A model generated the notes under the pieces. It saw nothing but the letters and a program-made list of their open reading frames with translations. It did no database searches and had not been told where the DNA came from. DNA of 64,000 nucleotides from an uncultured Sphingomonadaceae bacterium (GTDB lineage Bacteria; Pseudomonadota; Alphaproteobacteria; Sphingomonadales; Sphingomonadaceae): positions 62,001 to 126,000 of the forward strand of contig CANLQG010000002.1 of NCBI GenBank assembly GCA_947493195.1, in the 5' to 3' direction. The position numbers and the translations under genes are program-made. Of the stretch, positions 44,704 through 54,802 are shown piece after piece (within the stretch, counting starts at the first letter, position 1; the number at the start of each line of letters is the position of its first letter).

Positions 44704-44789
44704 CGCGCCACATCCGGGCAGCGCAAAGCGCCTGCCGTGAAACCATTGCGCTCGCCAAACGCTGACTCCAGCGACGAAAGGAGTCCGCC

Positions 44790-45617
44790 ATGGCAGCACG
44801 CGCATATTGGCAAGGTCAGATCAGGCTCGCGCTGGTGTCGATCCCGGTCGAGATCTACACCGCCACAAAGTCCTCCGCGAAGATCAGCTTCAACCAGATT
44901 CACGAACCCAGCGGCAAGCGCATCTCCTACGAAAAGGTCGTGCCCGGCCTTGGCCCGGTCGACCGGGACGAGATCATCAAGGGCTACGAGGTTTCCAAGG
45001 GCGAATACGTGCTGCTCGATGACGAGGAGATCGACGCGGTCAAGCTGGAGAGCAAGCGCACGCTGGAACTGGTGCAGTTCGTGGACGCGCACGAGATCGA
45101 CCCGCTCTACTTCGAGAAACCCTATTACGTCGCGCCCAAGGACGAACTGGCCGAGGAGGCCTTTATCGTGCTGCGCGAGGCGTTGCGAAGGGCGAAGAAA
45201 GTGGCTCTTGGCCAATTGGCCATGCGCGGCAGCGAGAAACTGGTCGCGATCAAGCCCTGCGGCAAGGGCCTGTTGCTGGAAACCCTGCGCTATGGTGACG
45301 AGGTGCGCGAAGGGCAGGCGTTCTTCGACGATATCGAAGAAACGAAGCCGAAGAAGGAACTGCTCGACCTCGCCACCACGCTGATCGAACAGAAAAGCGC
45401 GCCTTTCGACGCCAGCGAGTTCGAGGACCGCTATGCCGATGCCCTGCGCGGCCTGATCGAGAAGAAGCGCAAGGCGAAAGGCGGCAAGAAGATCATCGAG
45501 GATGTGGACGAGCCCGAAAGCGGTGGTTCCAACGTTATCGACCTGATGGCCGCTCTGAAGAAATCGGTCGACGGCAAGGGGGGCAAGTCACCTTCGAAGC
45601 GCAAGAAATCGGCCTGA
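44790..45617 (+). CDS. ku: bacterial Ku protein (NHEJ)
   Basis: A 275-residue Ku homologue. The family core runs from YWQGQIRLALVSIPVEIYTAT to about residue 215 and includes LDDEEIDAVKLESKRTLEL and PYYVAPKDELAEEAF. The C terminus is lysine-rich (GKGGKSPSKRKKSA), as in many Ku proteins, and helps DNA binding and ligase recruitment. Ku homodimers ring DNA double-strand ends. A GAAAGGAG site precedes the ATG. ligD starts one base after its stop, forming a two-gene non-homologous end-joining operon. Confidence 0.97.
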   Translation: MAARAYWQGQIRLALVSIPVEIYTATKSSAKISFNQIHEPSGKRISYEKVVPGLGPVDRDEIIKGYEVSKGEYVLLDDEEIDAVKLESKRTLELVQFVDAHEIDPLYFEKPYYVAPKDELAEEAFIVLREALRRAKKVALGQLAMRGSEKLVAIKPCGKGLLLETLRYGDEVREGQAFFDDIEETKPKKELLDLATTLIEQKSAPFDASEFEDRYADALRGLIEKKRKAKGGKKIIEDVDEPESGGSNVIDLMAALKKSVDGKGGKSPSKRKKSA

Positions 45618-45618
45618 C

Positions 45619-48144
45619 ATGGCGCGCAAGAAGACATCCACCGATCCCCTGGCCGAATACAATGCCAAGCGCGATTTCGACGCTACGCCCGAACCATCGG
45701 GCAAGCAGGAAAGCAGCAAGGGCGGTAACGCCTTCATCGTGCAAAAGCACGACGCTACCCGCCTGCACTGGGACCTGCGGCTGGAGATGGACGGAGTGAT
45801 GAAAAGCTGGGCCGTCACCAAGGGCCCCTCCCCCGACCCGGACGTGAAACGGCTGGCGGTGCGAACCGAGGATCATCCGCTGTCCTACAACACCTTCGAA
45901 GGCACCATTCCCAAAGGCGAATATGGTGGCGGCACGGTGATGCTCTGGGATCGCGGAACGTGGAAACCGATCAAGGGCAAGAGCGCCAGCGATATCGACA
46001 AGGGGCACCTGCATTTCTGCCTTCACGGGGAGCGAATGAAGGGCGAGTGGCTGTTGATAAGGCTGAAGAAAAAGCCGGGAGAAAAGCGGGAGAACTGGCT
46101 GCTGCGCAAATTGCAGGATGACCACGCGCAGGATGGAGACGCACTGGTTCAGCGAGCGCTGACCAGCGTGGCGACAGGCCGTTCAATGGCGGAAATCGCC
46201 GCCGACAAGCAGGGCGAATTCTCGCTCGAAGGAAAAGACAACGACGCCTTCCTCGAGCAGATGGAAAAGGCCGGGGCCCACACCCGCAAGAAGGCAAGGT
46301 CGCGCGCCCGCAAGGACGCGCCGCTACCGAAGTTTCGCAAGCCGCAACTCGCCACGCTGGTGGACGACGTGCCCTCGGGCAACGGCTGGATGCACGAGAT
46401 CAAGTTCGACGGCTACCGCGCACTTGTTGCGGCAAGGGGCAAGGATGTTCGCGTCTACACCCGCAGCGGCAAGGACTGGACCGACAAGTTCGGTCCGCTG
46501 GTGGAAGCGGTTGCCGGTCTAGCGCTGCCAAGCTGCCTGATCGACGGAGAGATCGTAGCGGTGGACAGCAAGGGCAATCCGGATTTCTCCACCCTGCAGG
46601 GCGTCCTCAAGCGCGGGCACGGTAGCCAGGGGCGCGGGGATGTGCTGCAGTTCCATGCGTTCGACCTGCTGGAACTGGGGGGTGAGGATCTTGCGAATCT
46701 CGCCAATATCGAACGCAAGGAACGGCTCGAGGCGCTTCTGAGCGACGCCGAGCCTCCGGTATTTGTCGCCAACCACGTCATCGGCGCTGGCGAGAAGCTG
46801 TTTCACACCATGTGCGATGCCGGACAGGAGGGCATCATCTCCAAGACCGTGGACGGGCGCTATTCCGAATCGCGCGCCAAGCGATGGGTGAAAGTGAAGT
46901 GCACCCGCCGACAGGAATTTGTCGTGATCGGGTGGAAGAAATCAAGCGCCAAGGGCCGTCCCTTCGCCTCGCTGCTGATGGCCCAGTACGAAGGCGACGA
47001 CCCCATCTACAAGGGCAATGTCGGCACCGGCTATTCTGCAGATGATCTGGACGAGCTCGCCGCCAAGCTGAACCGGCTGGAGCGCAAGACCCCGCCAGCC
47101 GAAATCGACAAGGCCAGCGCCCGCGGGGTTACCTGGGTGACGCCAAAACTGGTGGCCGAAGTCGCCTTTGCCGAATTCACCGCCGATGGAAACATCCGCC
47201 ACGGCAGCTTCCTCGGACTGCGTAAGGACAAGGACGCCGAACAGATCACCCCCGAACGGCCATCCGAGACGCCGGCACCAGTGGACGCCGTTATTATATC
47301 CAGCCGCGACAGGGTGATCTTTCCGGACAGCGGGCAGACCAAGGGTGCGCTTGCCGACTATTACGACGCCGTCGCGCCGATCATGTTGCCCTTCGCCGCG
47401 CGCCGCCCGGTCAGCTTGGTGCGCTGCCCGCAAGGCCGGGCGAAGAAATGCTTCTTTCAGAAGCACGACAGCGGCGGCTTCGGCGACGCGGTAATGCATG
47501 TGCCAATCCGCGAGAAGGACGGCGGGACCGAGGACTATCTATACATCGAAAACGAGCGCGGATTGCTGCAATGCGTGCAGATGGGAACGATAGAATTCCA
47601 CGGCTGGGGTGCACGCAGCGATGACGTGGAAAAACCCGACCGGATGATTTTCGACCTCGACCCAGACGAGGGACTGGACTTCGGCGACGTGAAACAGGCC
47701 GCGCGCGATATCCGCGATCGCCTGTCCGACCTCGGCCTTGTCAGCTTTGCCATGCTATCGGGCGGCAAGGGCGTGCATGTCGTTGTGCCGCTCTCGACCG
47801 GCCATGACTGGGAAGCGCACAAGGATTTCGCCCGGCGTTTTGCCGAGGCGCTGAGCATTGCCGAACCCGACCGTTTCACCGCGACGATGAGCAAGGCGAA
47901 GCGCAAGGGTAAGATATTCATCGACTGGCTGCGCAACCAGCGCGGCAGCACTGCTGTGCTCCCCTATTCGGCGCGCGCGCGCAGCGGAGCTCCTGTTGCC
48001 GCGCCCGTCACCTGGAACGAACTCAAGGGCATGGACGACGCGCAGGAATTTACGATCGACGATGCCAAGCGGCTGATCGATCGCAGCACCAGCAAGTCGC
48101 TGGATGGTTGGGGATTTGCGGCACAGCCGCTGCCGCAGGTCTGA
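45619..48144 (+). CDS. ligD: DNA ligase D (PE-ligase-polymerase)
   Basis: An 841-residue LigD. The N-terminal 3'-phosphoesterase (about 35-170) has KHDATRLHWDLRLEMDG and RTEDHPLSYNTFEGTIPKGE. The ATP-dependent ligase (about 240-540) has the adenylated Lys262 in EIKFDGYRA. The C-terminal polymerase/primase (about 560-840) has the metal-binding IFDLDPDEGLDF and LSGGKGVHVVVPL. Together these process, fill and seal broken ends brought together by Ku. The order PE-LIG-POL is usual for proteobacteria. It is translationally linked to ku with one base between the genes. Confidence 0.97.
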   Translation: MARKKTSTDPLAEYNAKRDFDATPEPSGKQESSKGGNAFIVQKHDATRLHWDLRLEMDGVMKSWAVTKGPSPDPDVKRLAVRTEDHPLSYNTFEGTIPKGEYGGGTVMLWDRGTWKPIKGKSASDIDKGHLHFCLHGERMKGEWLLIRLKKKPGEKRENWLLRKLQDDHAQDGDALVQRALTSVATGRSMAEIAADKQGEFSLEGKDNDAFLEQMEKAGAHTRKKARSRARKDAPLPKFRKPQLATLVDDVPSGNGWMHEIKFDGYRALVAARGKDVRVYTRSGKDWTDKFGPLVEAVAGLALPSCLIDGEIVAVDSKGNPDFSTLQGVLKRGHGSQGRGDVLQFHAFDLLELGGEDLANLANIERKERLEALLSDAEPPVFVANHVIGAGEKLFHTMCDAGQEGIISKTVDGRYSESRAKRWVKVKCTRRQEFVVIGWKKSSAKGRPFASLLMAQYEGDDPIYKGNVGTGYSADDLDELAAKLNRLERKTPPAEIDKASARGVTWVTPKLVAEVAFAEFTADGNIRHGSFLGLRKDKDAEQITPERPSETPAPVDAVIISSRDRVIFPDSGQTKGALADYYDAVAPIMLPFAARRPVSLVRCPQGRAKKCFFQKHDSGGFGDAVMHVPIREKDGGTEDYLYIENERGLLQCVQMGTIEFHGWGARSDDVEKPDRMIFDLDPDEGLDFGDVKQAARDIRDRLSDLGLVSFAMLSGGKGVHVVVPLSTGHDWEAHKDFARRFAEALSIAEPDRFTATMSKAKRKGKIFIDWLRNQRGSTAVLPYSARARSGAPVAAPVTWNELKGMDDAQEFTIDDAKRLIDRSTSKSLDGWGFAAQPLPQV

Positions 48145-48187
48145 AAAACGCCGGTCGCCCAATCTACGATGACTCAGGAGAACGACG

Positions 48188-49561
48188 ATGGCCGATAATC
48201 TGGAACAGGTGCTGACAAGGGCCGACTTCGACATCGTCGGTCTGCTGCGCAACAACCAGACCGGTGCCAGCGCGCATGGTGCAGCGGTGCCGGAATTTTC
48301 CAACTGGCGTGACGAGCAGTGGGCCATGCGCCACGGTGCCGCGCTGCTCGACCTGTCGCAGCAGATGGTGGAGCTTCGCATCGAAGGAGCCGATGCCCTC
48401 AAGCTGCTGACCGAAACGATGGTCAATTCACCCGGCACGCTGACGGTGAACCGGGCGATCCACTATGTTTCCGCCACGATATATGGCCATGTCATCGGGG
48501 ACGGCATCGTCCACCGGCTAGCAGAAGAAAAATTTCTCTACGTCGGTCGCGCTCCGGCGGCCAACTGGCTGACCTATCAGGCGCAGAAGAAAGGATACGA
48601 CGCCGAGATAAGCGGCGATCCACGGCAGCACGGTTCCTGGCGGTTCCGGATTGTGGGGCCGCACGCGGCGAAGGTGATCGAGAAGTTGGGCGGGCCTTCG
48701 CCGGGCAGGATCGAGCGGTTCAGGTTGTCGATCATGCAGGTTGGCACGAAGACCGTGGCATCGATGGGTCTTGCCTCCACCGAGTCACCCGGGATCGAGA
48801 TCCGGGGACCGTACGAAGACCATGCCTATATTCGCGATACGATTCTGCAGGCCGGCGAAGAATTCGGCCTGATGCCTGTGGGCAGCCGAGCATTGCCCTC
48901 CGCCAACCTCGAAAGCGGCCGCATATCCAGCCCGCTTCCCGCAATCTACAGCGGCGAACAGATGAGGGACTATCGCAAGTGGCTGGGCGCGGGCAGCCAC
49001 GAGGCGACATTGTCAATCGGTGGTTCCTTCGTAGGCGACCAGATCGAGGATTATTATCTCAACCCCTGGGAGCTGGGTTACGGGTCCTTGGTGGCATTCG
49101 ACCACGAATTCCACGGCGCAGATGCGCTGAAGGAAAGTGCCGAGGACAAGGACAAGCTGCGCGAGAAGGTAACGCTGGAATGGTATGCCGATGACGCGAA
49201 GAAAATCGTCGGCTCCATGTTCGATCCCGAGGGCGAGCAGTACAAGTTCTTCGACCTTCCGGACGCAAGCTATGCCACGGCAAGCTACGACAGGGTGGTG
49301 GATGCGGATGGCTGCCTGGTCGGCCTGTCGCTATTTACCGGCTACAGCTGGAACGAGAAGAAGGCGCTCTCGCTCGCTACTGTTGGCCCGCAGGTTCCGA
49401 TGGGCGCCGAACTGCAAGTGATATGGGGCGAGGAGAACGGCGGTACGAGCAAGCCCACGACGGAGCCGCACAAGCAGATCAGCGCTAGAGCAATCGTATC
49501 TCCTGCGCCCTACTCCCCAATAGACCAAAGTGCCCGCATTAAAGGCTGGCGCGCGTCCTAG
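48188..49561 (+). CDS. LigM-like tetrahydrofolate-dependent aryl O-demethylase (GcvT family)
   Basis: A 457-residue protein of the GcvT/aminomethyltransferase fold, close in length to LigM of Sphingobium SYK-6, the vanillate/3-O-methylgallate demethylase. LigM-type features are the start FDIVGLLRNNQTGASAHG, the segment VPEFSNWRDEQWAMRHGAAL and SIGGSFVGDQIEDYYLNPWELGYG. Such enzymes move the aryl methoxy methyl group to tetrahydrofolate in lignin-derived aromatics. The actual substrate is uncertain because the family has diverged. An AGGAGAACGACG element precedes the ATG. It opens the right-hand catabolic region. Confidence 0.8.
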   Translation: MADNLEQVLTRADFDIVGLLRNNQTGASAHGAAVPEFSNWRDEQWAMRHGAALLDLSQQMVELRIEGADALKLLTETMVNSPGTLTVNRAIHYVSATIYGHVIGDGIVHRLAEEKFLYVGRAPAANWLTYQAQKKGYDAEISGDPRQHGSWRFRIVGPHAAKVIEKLGGPSPGRIERFRLSIMQVGTKTVASMGLASTESPGIEIRGPYEDHAYIRDTILQAGEEFGLMPVGSRALPSANLESGRISSPLPAIYSGEQMRDYRKWLGAGSHEATLSIGGSFVGDQIEDYYLNPWELGYGSLVAFDHEFHGADALKESAEDKDKLREKVTLEWYADDAKKIVGSMFDPEGEQYKFFDLPDASYATASYDRVVDADGCLVGLSLFTGYSWNEKKALSLATVGPQVPMGAELQVIWGEENGGTSKPTTEPHKQISARAIVSPAPYSPIDQSARIKGWRAS

Positions 49562-49588
49562 TCGTTACGGAACGCTAGGCGGGGAGCG

Positions 49589-50452
49589 TTAGTCCAGTTG
49601 GGTAAGAAGGTCAGCGAGGAAGGGCTCGCAGCGATCATGATGGACCCAGTGGCCTGCCCCCTCATGCATGACCACCTTCGCATCCCGAAAATGGGCTGCG
49701 CGCCCGTCTTCCGCAGGATCCGAGGCCCAGCTTTCAGCGCCGTATATCAGGTATGTCGGGCACTCGATTGCCGCCCAAAGGGCCTCGCGTTCCCCCCTGC
49801 CGAGTTCGAAAGGCCCTTCCCCCCGCACGCCATTGTCGAACTTCCAGCGCCACGCACCGGGCGCAGATAGTCGCAGCCCGTGGATGGTCAGGTGGCGGAC
49901 CAGTTCAGGTGCGAACGAGGGAAACTGCGCAGACATGCGCGTCGTGGCCTCTTCCACACTCGCGTAGTCGCGAGGCACGCGCCGCTCGATCGCCTGTCTC
50001 TCGTCGGCCCACTCGCGCAGCCGTCTGCCGGGCGGCATTCTTTCACGCTCTTCCAGCTCGTCAGGGGCGGGACCCAGCCCTTCGATAGCGACCAACCGCT
50101 CGACCCGTTCGGGAAACGCAGAAGCGTACCTGATGGCTATGTTGCCACCCAGCGAGTGGCCGACAAGGCGGACCTTTGCCAGTCCGCCGTGGTCGATGAG
50201 CCTCGCAAGGTCCAGCACGTAACGGTCGATCTCGTATGTCCCCGACGGATCGGCATCGCTGTCGCCGTGTCCGCGCAGGTCGGGGCAGATGACCTTCCAT
50301 CGACGTGCCAGCGCAGGAGCGATAAAGTCCCAGCTTCGGCAATGGTCCATCCCGCCATGAAGAAGGACAACGGCCTCTTCATCTTCCGAGCCGTGTTCGC
50401 GGTAGTGCAACCGCAGATCGCCCGATGAGAAGAATTTTGATCTTGCTGACAT
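49589..50452 (-). CDS. alpha/beta hydrolase
   Basis: A 287-residue serine hydrolase. The oxyanion motif is VVLLHGGMDHCRSWD, the nucleophile elbow is VGHSLGGNI (Ser near residue 98), and the catalytic histidine lies in HEGAGHWVHHDRCEP. It resembles meta-cleavage product and epoxide-hydrolase-like members of the fold, but the specificity cannot be read. No signal peptide is seen, so it is cytosolic. It converges on the LigM-like gene and lies downstream of the PRISE-type reductase gene on the same strand. Confidence 0.85.
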   Translation of the reverse strand: MSARSKFFSSGDLRLHYREHGSEDEEAVVLLHGGMDHCRSWDFIAPALARRWKVICPDLRGHGDSDADPSGTYEIDRYVLDLARLIDHGGLAKVRLVGHSLGGNIAIRYASAFPERVERLVAIEGLGPAPDELEERERMPPGRRLREWADERQAIERRVPRDYASVEEATTRMSAQFPSFAPELVRHLTIHGLRLSAPGAWRWKFDNGVRGEGPFELGRGEREALWAAIECPTYLIYGAESWASDPAEDGRAAHFRDAKVVMHEGAGHWVHHDRCEPFLADLLTQLD

Positions 50453-50562
50453 GTGCCTCGGGTTCTCTTGCCAGCCAGACTACCCGGGTCAACCGTTCCG
50501 GTTGCGCGCGGGATAAACTGCCCTCTATCTACACAACCACGCCGAACGCGATTGCGCCCGAT

Positions 50563-51648
50563 CTATTCGGGCAGCAGCCGGTCCTGCCGAAGCCGTTCGA
50601 ACCACTTGGCGAACATGTCTTCTGTATCGATAGCTCCGGAGAAACCCGCCTTGCGCAGCTTCACGGTCGAGACGATGGAATCGGCCCAAGGCTCGGTGCG
50701 TCCGTAGCCCAGGGCAAAGTCGGCATACTGGAACGAACTGCCTACGAACCTGTCGATAGGCGGTGAGATCAGATCGTATTTCGAGCGTATCGCGTTCCAC
50801 TCATCGGAGCATTTCGGCATTTCGGTGGCCAGTTCCATCGGCCGATCGCCGCCGGGCTCGATGTGCAGCGAATCTGCCAGCGAATCCCAGATGTTCTTCC
50901 ACAGGAAGATGTCGCCGTTGGTGATATTGAAGATTTCGTTCCTCGCGGTCTCCGCGCCGTGAGACCAGTCGATGGCCTGCGCGATCAAGTCCGCGTCCAC
51001 CGCTTCCAGGATACCCATCGGTCCCCCGGGATAATACAACGGCTCTCCCCGCTCGCGCAGGATTGCCGCGTAAACACCAAGCGCAGGGATCATGTTCATC
51101 GGCGCGCCCAGCGAGTGGCCGAACACGAACTGGGGGCGAAGGATCGTATAGGCCCACCCCTCCTTCTTCGCGAGATCGGAAATATAGGCCTGCTGGTCCC
51201 AGTAGAAGTTGGGTCCGTCGACATATTCAGAGCGGTTCTCGCGCGCCGGCAGGGTCATCGGGCGAATATGGACGCCGTAAGCCTTCGTTCCCTGCATCAG
51301 GGTGATGTGCTTCAGGGCGTCGTGATCCGCGATACCGATAGTCATAAGGTTGCGCAGCATCTCGTCGTTGATGCGGGCCTGGTCTTGGTCGGACCAGCCG
51401 GACACCAGGCTCGGCGCTTCATACAGCGCGGCGTAGATGACGTGGGTCGTGCCCTTCAGTGCCTCCGCCGCACTGGCGACCGAGTCCGTATCTCGCAGGT
51501 CGGTGGAAACGAACGTGGCACCGTGCAGATGGAACGGGGAACGCCGCGAAATCGCCACGACCTCGCAGTCGCTCTGCGCCCCGAAATAGGCGAGGCAGGA
51601 TTGCCCGATAAGGCCTGAGCCTCCGATGATTGGGATCTTGCGTGTCAT
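50563..51648 (-). CDS. PRISE-type NAD(P)-dependent ene reductase (SDR superfamily)
   Basis: A 361-residue extended SDR. The Rossmann motif is IIGGSGLIGQSCLAYFG. The segments LMQGTKAYGVH and NFYWDQQAYISDLAKKEGW are typical of the PRISE group (progesterone 5-beta-reductase/iridoid synthase), in which the usual YxxxK is replaced by a lysine and a separate tyrosine. These enzymes reduce enones with NAD(P)H, so a steroid- or terpenoid-like enone is plausible. Its stop lies about 110 bp from the next gene, and the FAH-family gene lies seven bases upstream, so the two are probably co-transcribed. Confidence 0.82.
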   Translation of the reverse strand: MTRKIPIIGGSGLIGQSCLAYFGAQSDCEVVAISRRSPFHLHGATFVSTDLRDTDSVASAAEALKGTTHVIYAALYEAPSLVSGWSDQDQARINDEMLRNLMTIGIADHDALKHITLMQGTKAYGVHIRPMTLPARENRSEYVDGPNFYWDQQAYISDLAKKEGWAYTILRPQFVFGHSLGAPMNMIPALGVYAAILRERGEPLYYPGGPMGILEAVDADLIAQAIDWSHGAETARNEIFNITNGDIFLWKNIWDSLADSLHIEPGGDRPMELATEMPKCSDEWNAIRSKYDLISPPIDRFVGSSFQYADFALGYGRTEPWADSIVSTVKLRKAGFSGAIDTEDMFAKWFERLRQDRLLPE

Positions 51649-51655
51649 GAACGTC

Positions 51656-52354
51656 CTACCTCTCGGCGGCTGCGATCGATACCTCGACCGAGCCGATACC
51701 CTCTATCGTGCATTCTACGGCGTCGCCCGGTAAAAGTGGGCCGACATTCTCCGGCGTTCCCGTGAAGATCAGGTCTCCGGGGCGCAAAGTTACGTAGCCG
51801 GAAATGATGGAGACAATGTCGCGCACCCCCCAGATCATGTCGGACAGGTCGGCCGATTGCCGCGTCTCTCCGTTCACCGACAGGGCTATGGAACCCGCCT
51901 CTGGCACGCTGTCGAAATGGCTCCTGGGCCGAATGGGCGATATGGGAGCCGACGCGTCGAACCCCTTGCCAAAGTCCCACGGGCGACCCTTGTCACGAGC
52001 TTCCAGCTGCAGGTCCCGCCGCGTCAGGTCGATCCCGGCCGCAAAACCAAGGATCACATCCTCGACGCTGACGGGAGCGATGGCAGTCGCCTCCTGCCCG
52101 ATCGCCACCACCAGTTCAGCCTCGTAGTGGAAGTTCTTCGTCATGGGCGGATAGGGGATCGTGGTGCCCGACATCACCACCGCATCGGCGGGCTTGGTGA
52201 AGAAGAACGGCGGATCGGCCTTGGGATCCTGACCCATCTCGATGGCGTGGGCCGCGTAATTGCGGCCCACGCAAAAGATACGTCGCACCGGCATCGCGGC
52301 AGCTGATCCCTCGACCGGGACTGTCGCGATCGTCGGTTCGAACATCAATGCCAT
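51656..52354 (-). CDS. fumarylacetoacetate hydrolase family protein
   Basis: A 232-residue FAH-family enzyme. Characteristic motifs are IFCVGRNYAAHAIEMG, the metal-binding glutamates in NFHYEAELVVAIG, and LTRRDLQLEARDKGRPWDFGKG, with LRPGDLIFTGTPENVGPL near the end. The family cleaves or decarboxylates 2,4-diketo or acylpyruvate compounds using Mg or Mn; the closest types are fumarylpyruvate and acylpyruvate hydrolases. It fits late steps of ring degradation. The PRISE-type gene follows seven bases after its stop. Confidence 0.88.
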   Translation of the reverse strand: MALMFEPTIATVPVEGSAAAMPVRRIFCVGRNYAAHAIEMGQDPKADPPFFFTKPADAVVMSGTTIPYPPMTKNFHYEAELVVAIGQEATAIAPVSVEDVILGFAAGIDLTRRDLQLEARDKGRPWDFGKGFDASAPISPIRPRSHFDSVPEAGSIALSVNGETRQSADLSDMIWGVRDIVSIISGYVTLRPGDLIFTGTPENVGPLLPGDAVECTIEGIGSVEVSIAAAER

Positions 52355-52390
52355 GCCGTTACCTCCACGATACGTCGTCCATGCAATCCC

Positions 52391-54766
52391 TTAGAAGTCA
52401 TAGCTGACCCGAACACCATAGGTCCGCGGACGACCGACATAGGCCTTGATCGCATCGAACTGCGGCAGGACGTTGTTGAAGTAATAGCTGTTGGTCAGAT
52501 TTTCGCCCCACAGCGTGACCCGCCAGCCTTCGGCATCGCTGCCGACACCAAGGCGCGCTCCGACCAGTTCGTAGGAAGGCAGATCGAGACGAGGATCTTC
52601 TCCGAACACGGCCGAGGCGGTGGAACGGTAGCTGAAGCTCGCGCCGACAAAGGCCTGCAGGTTGCTGGAAACGTCCCAGTCGTACTGGCTATCAAGGTCG
52701 AGCGAGAACTCGGGCGCGAAGCTTAGTTCGCCGCCTTCGTAGTCGGTCTCCACACCATCGACATTCAGACCGACGTATTCGTCGATCCGGGTGTCGAGAA
52801 TGGAGACGGCGCCCGTGAGCCGCAGACCGTCGGTCGGCTCCACAGTGGTATCGAACTCCACGCCGAAAACATGCGACTTGGGAATGTTGATCAGCAGGCT
52901 GAGCGGGCCGAAAACCTCGTCAAGAAAGGTGCCGCGCAGCTGCTTGTCGGTGTAGTCGTAGTAGAAGACCGCAGCATTGGCCTGGACCGACGAGCCGAGC
53001 GTCGCCTTAACACCGGCTTCATAGGCAAGCAGCTTTTCCTGCGTCGTCGCTTCGTACTGGCGAAAGCCGGTTGCCGCCACGTTCGGGAAGCTGCCGTTCT
53101 TGTAACCTTGGCTGGCAGACACATAGAGCAGCAGGTCGTCGTTCGGCTGGAAGTCCAGCGCGACGCGCCACGAGATATTGTCCTCCGCCAGCGTGTTCAC
53201 CGACAGCCCCGGCGTCGCCAGCAGGTTCGGATCGCCTTCGGGGTCGATGAAGGTGGTGCAGTTGCCGTTGGAAAGGAGGCCGGGCTGGAACTGCGAGGCG
53301 GGAAGCGGATCGAGCCCGGCTCCCTCCCGCAGCAGGCCGCTGACGAACTGGATGATCGGGCTCAGCGTATTGTCGCCGGTGTCGCCGCTGCAACCTTCGA
53401 AATCGACGGTGAAATCGGTGTAGCGGGCACCCGTGGTCAGCGTCAGCTGGTCGGTAAGATACCAGTCGACCGATGCAAAGGCGGCGATCGATTCCAGGCG
53501 CTGGTCGGTGAAGTTTTCCGCCGAAAGCACGCCCGAGATGCGGTTGGCGCTGGTTTGGCCGGTGTTGTAGGTCTGTTCGGCATAGACGTTGCTGCGCGAA
53601 TAGTTGCCGCCGACGACCCAATTCGCAAACTCACCCGCCTCGCCCGACAGGCGCAGTTCCTGCTGGAAGGAGTCGATCTGCCCGAAGGTGGAGAAGTCGA
53701 AGACCTCTACCGGTGTGCCATCGTATTCGTTGAAGGAATCATCCTCGAATTCGGCGTAGGCGGTGATCGAGGTAAGGGTCAGCGTATCGCTCAAGTCGAC
53801 GTCGAAGCGTGCGGATGCCTGCCAGAACCAGTTGTCGCGGGCAAAATCCGATCCTTCGTCCCAGTCCGCAGCGCGAATGTCGCCTTCCGGGGCGATGGGA
53901 TAGGCGGCCAGATCGGGGTTGATCGCTTCGGGAAAAACCGGGTCCGCCTGGCGAATCTGCGGCACCTGCGTATCGCTGCGATCAAGCCAGCCGCTCAGGG
54001 TGAACTGCGCGGTGACAGCCGGAGTGGGCTCCCAGTCGAGCGACAGGCGACCGCTCTGCCGGTTGATCTGTCCGGCGGTGTCGGCGGGGCGAAGCTGGCT
54101 CTGCTGCCAACCTTCTGCGGTCTGGATACGCCCGGCAATGCGAGCGCTCAGGGTCGAGCTGATCGGCCCGCTGAGGTAACCCTCGGCCTCGACGGCGTTG
54201 AACCGGCCATAACCAAGCTGGAAACCGCCTTCGAGATAGTCCGTCGGGCGGTTGGAAATGTAGTTGATGGCGCCGCCGGTGGTGTTCTGGCCGTAAAGAG
54301 TGCCCTGCGGCCCCTTAACGACTTCCACGCGCTGAAGATCTAGTGCTGCACCGACGGTCATGGCCGGGAACGGCAGACCGACCTCGTCCACATAGACGCT
54401 GACGGTGCTGGTAGCAGAAAGGCTGCTCTCGTTGAAGCCGATACCGCGCAGGGTGTAAATCGGGGTGTTAAGACCGGACTCCGCCGCCTGGAAACCAGGC
54501 ACCACGCGCGCTAGGTCGGACACGTTGTCGATCCCGCGTGCGTCAAGCTGCTCGCTGCCGAATGCTGCGACCGAGATCGGCACCTCGTTGAGGCTTTCCT
54601 CGCGGCGCTGGGCCGAAACGACGATCTGGTTGATGCCGCCGTTGTCTTCCGCCGTCTGATCGGTCTCGGCGGTCTCCTGCGCAAGGGCGCCGGTAGAAAT
54701 CGCCAGGATCGGAATTGTTGAAACTGCAGCTAGAAAACGCGTCGCTGTCGTGCCGGTTTTGCTCAT
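52391..54766 (-). CDS. TonB-dependent outer-membrane receptor
   Basis: A 791-residue receptor. The signal peptide (about 1-29, ending GALAQ) is followed by a TonB-box-like segment INQIVVSAQRREES, the plug domain (LRGIGFNESSLSATSTV, GPQGTLYGQNTTGGAINYIS) and a 22-strand barrel ending GVRVSYDF with a terminal Phe. It imports a substrate using TonB energy. The start MSKTGTTATRF at 54766 follows a GGGGAAG site. The promoter region upstream carries two half sites of the TetR-type palindrome of this island, so it is probably the specific importer for the pathway's substrate. Confidence 0.93.
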   Translation of the reverse strand: MSKTGTTATRFLAAVSTIPILAISTGALAQETAETDQTAEDNGGINQIVVSAQRREESLNEVPISVAAFGSEQLDARGIDNVSDLARVVPGFQAAESGLNTPIYTLRGIGFNESSLSATSTVSVYVDEVGLPFPAMTVGAALDLQRVEVVKGPQGTLYGQNTTGGAINYISNRPTDYLEGGFQLGYGRFNAVEAEGYLSGPISSTLSARIAGRIQTAEGWQQSQLRPADTAGQINRQSGRLSLDWEPTPAVTAQFTLSGWLDRSDTQVPQIRQADPVFPEAINPDLAAYPIAPEGDIRAADWDEGSDFARDNWFWQASARFDVDLSDTLTLTSITAYAEFEDDSFNEYDGTPVEVFDFSTFGQIDSFQQELRLSGEAGEFANWVVGGNYSRSNVYAEQTYNTGQTSANRISGVLSAENFTDQRLESIAAFASVDWYLTDQLTLTTGARYTDFTVDFEGCSGDTGDNTLSPIIQFVSGLLREGAGLDPLPASQFQPGLLSNGNCTTFIDPEGDPNLLATPGLSVNTLAEDNISWRVALDFQPNDDLLLYVSASQGYKNGSFPNVAATGFRQYEATTQEKLLAYEAGVKATLGSSVQANAAVFYYDYTDKQLRGTFLDEVFGPLSLLINIPKSHVFGVEFDTTVEPTDGLRLTGAVSILDTRIDEYVGLNVDGVETDYEGGELSFAPEFSLDLDSQYDWDVSSNLQAFVGASFSYRSTASAVFGEDPRLDLPSYELVGARLGVGSDAEGWRVTLWGENLTNSYYFNNVLPQFDAIKAYVGRPRTYGVRVSYDF

Positions 54767-54802
54767 GGCAAACTTCCCCTTAAGGCTCCATCCCAATACC
54801 CG

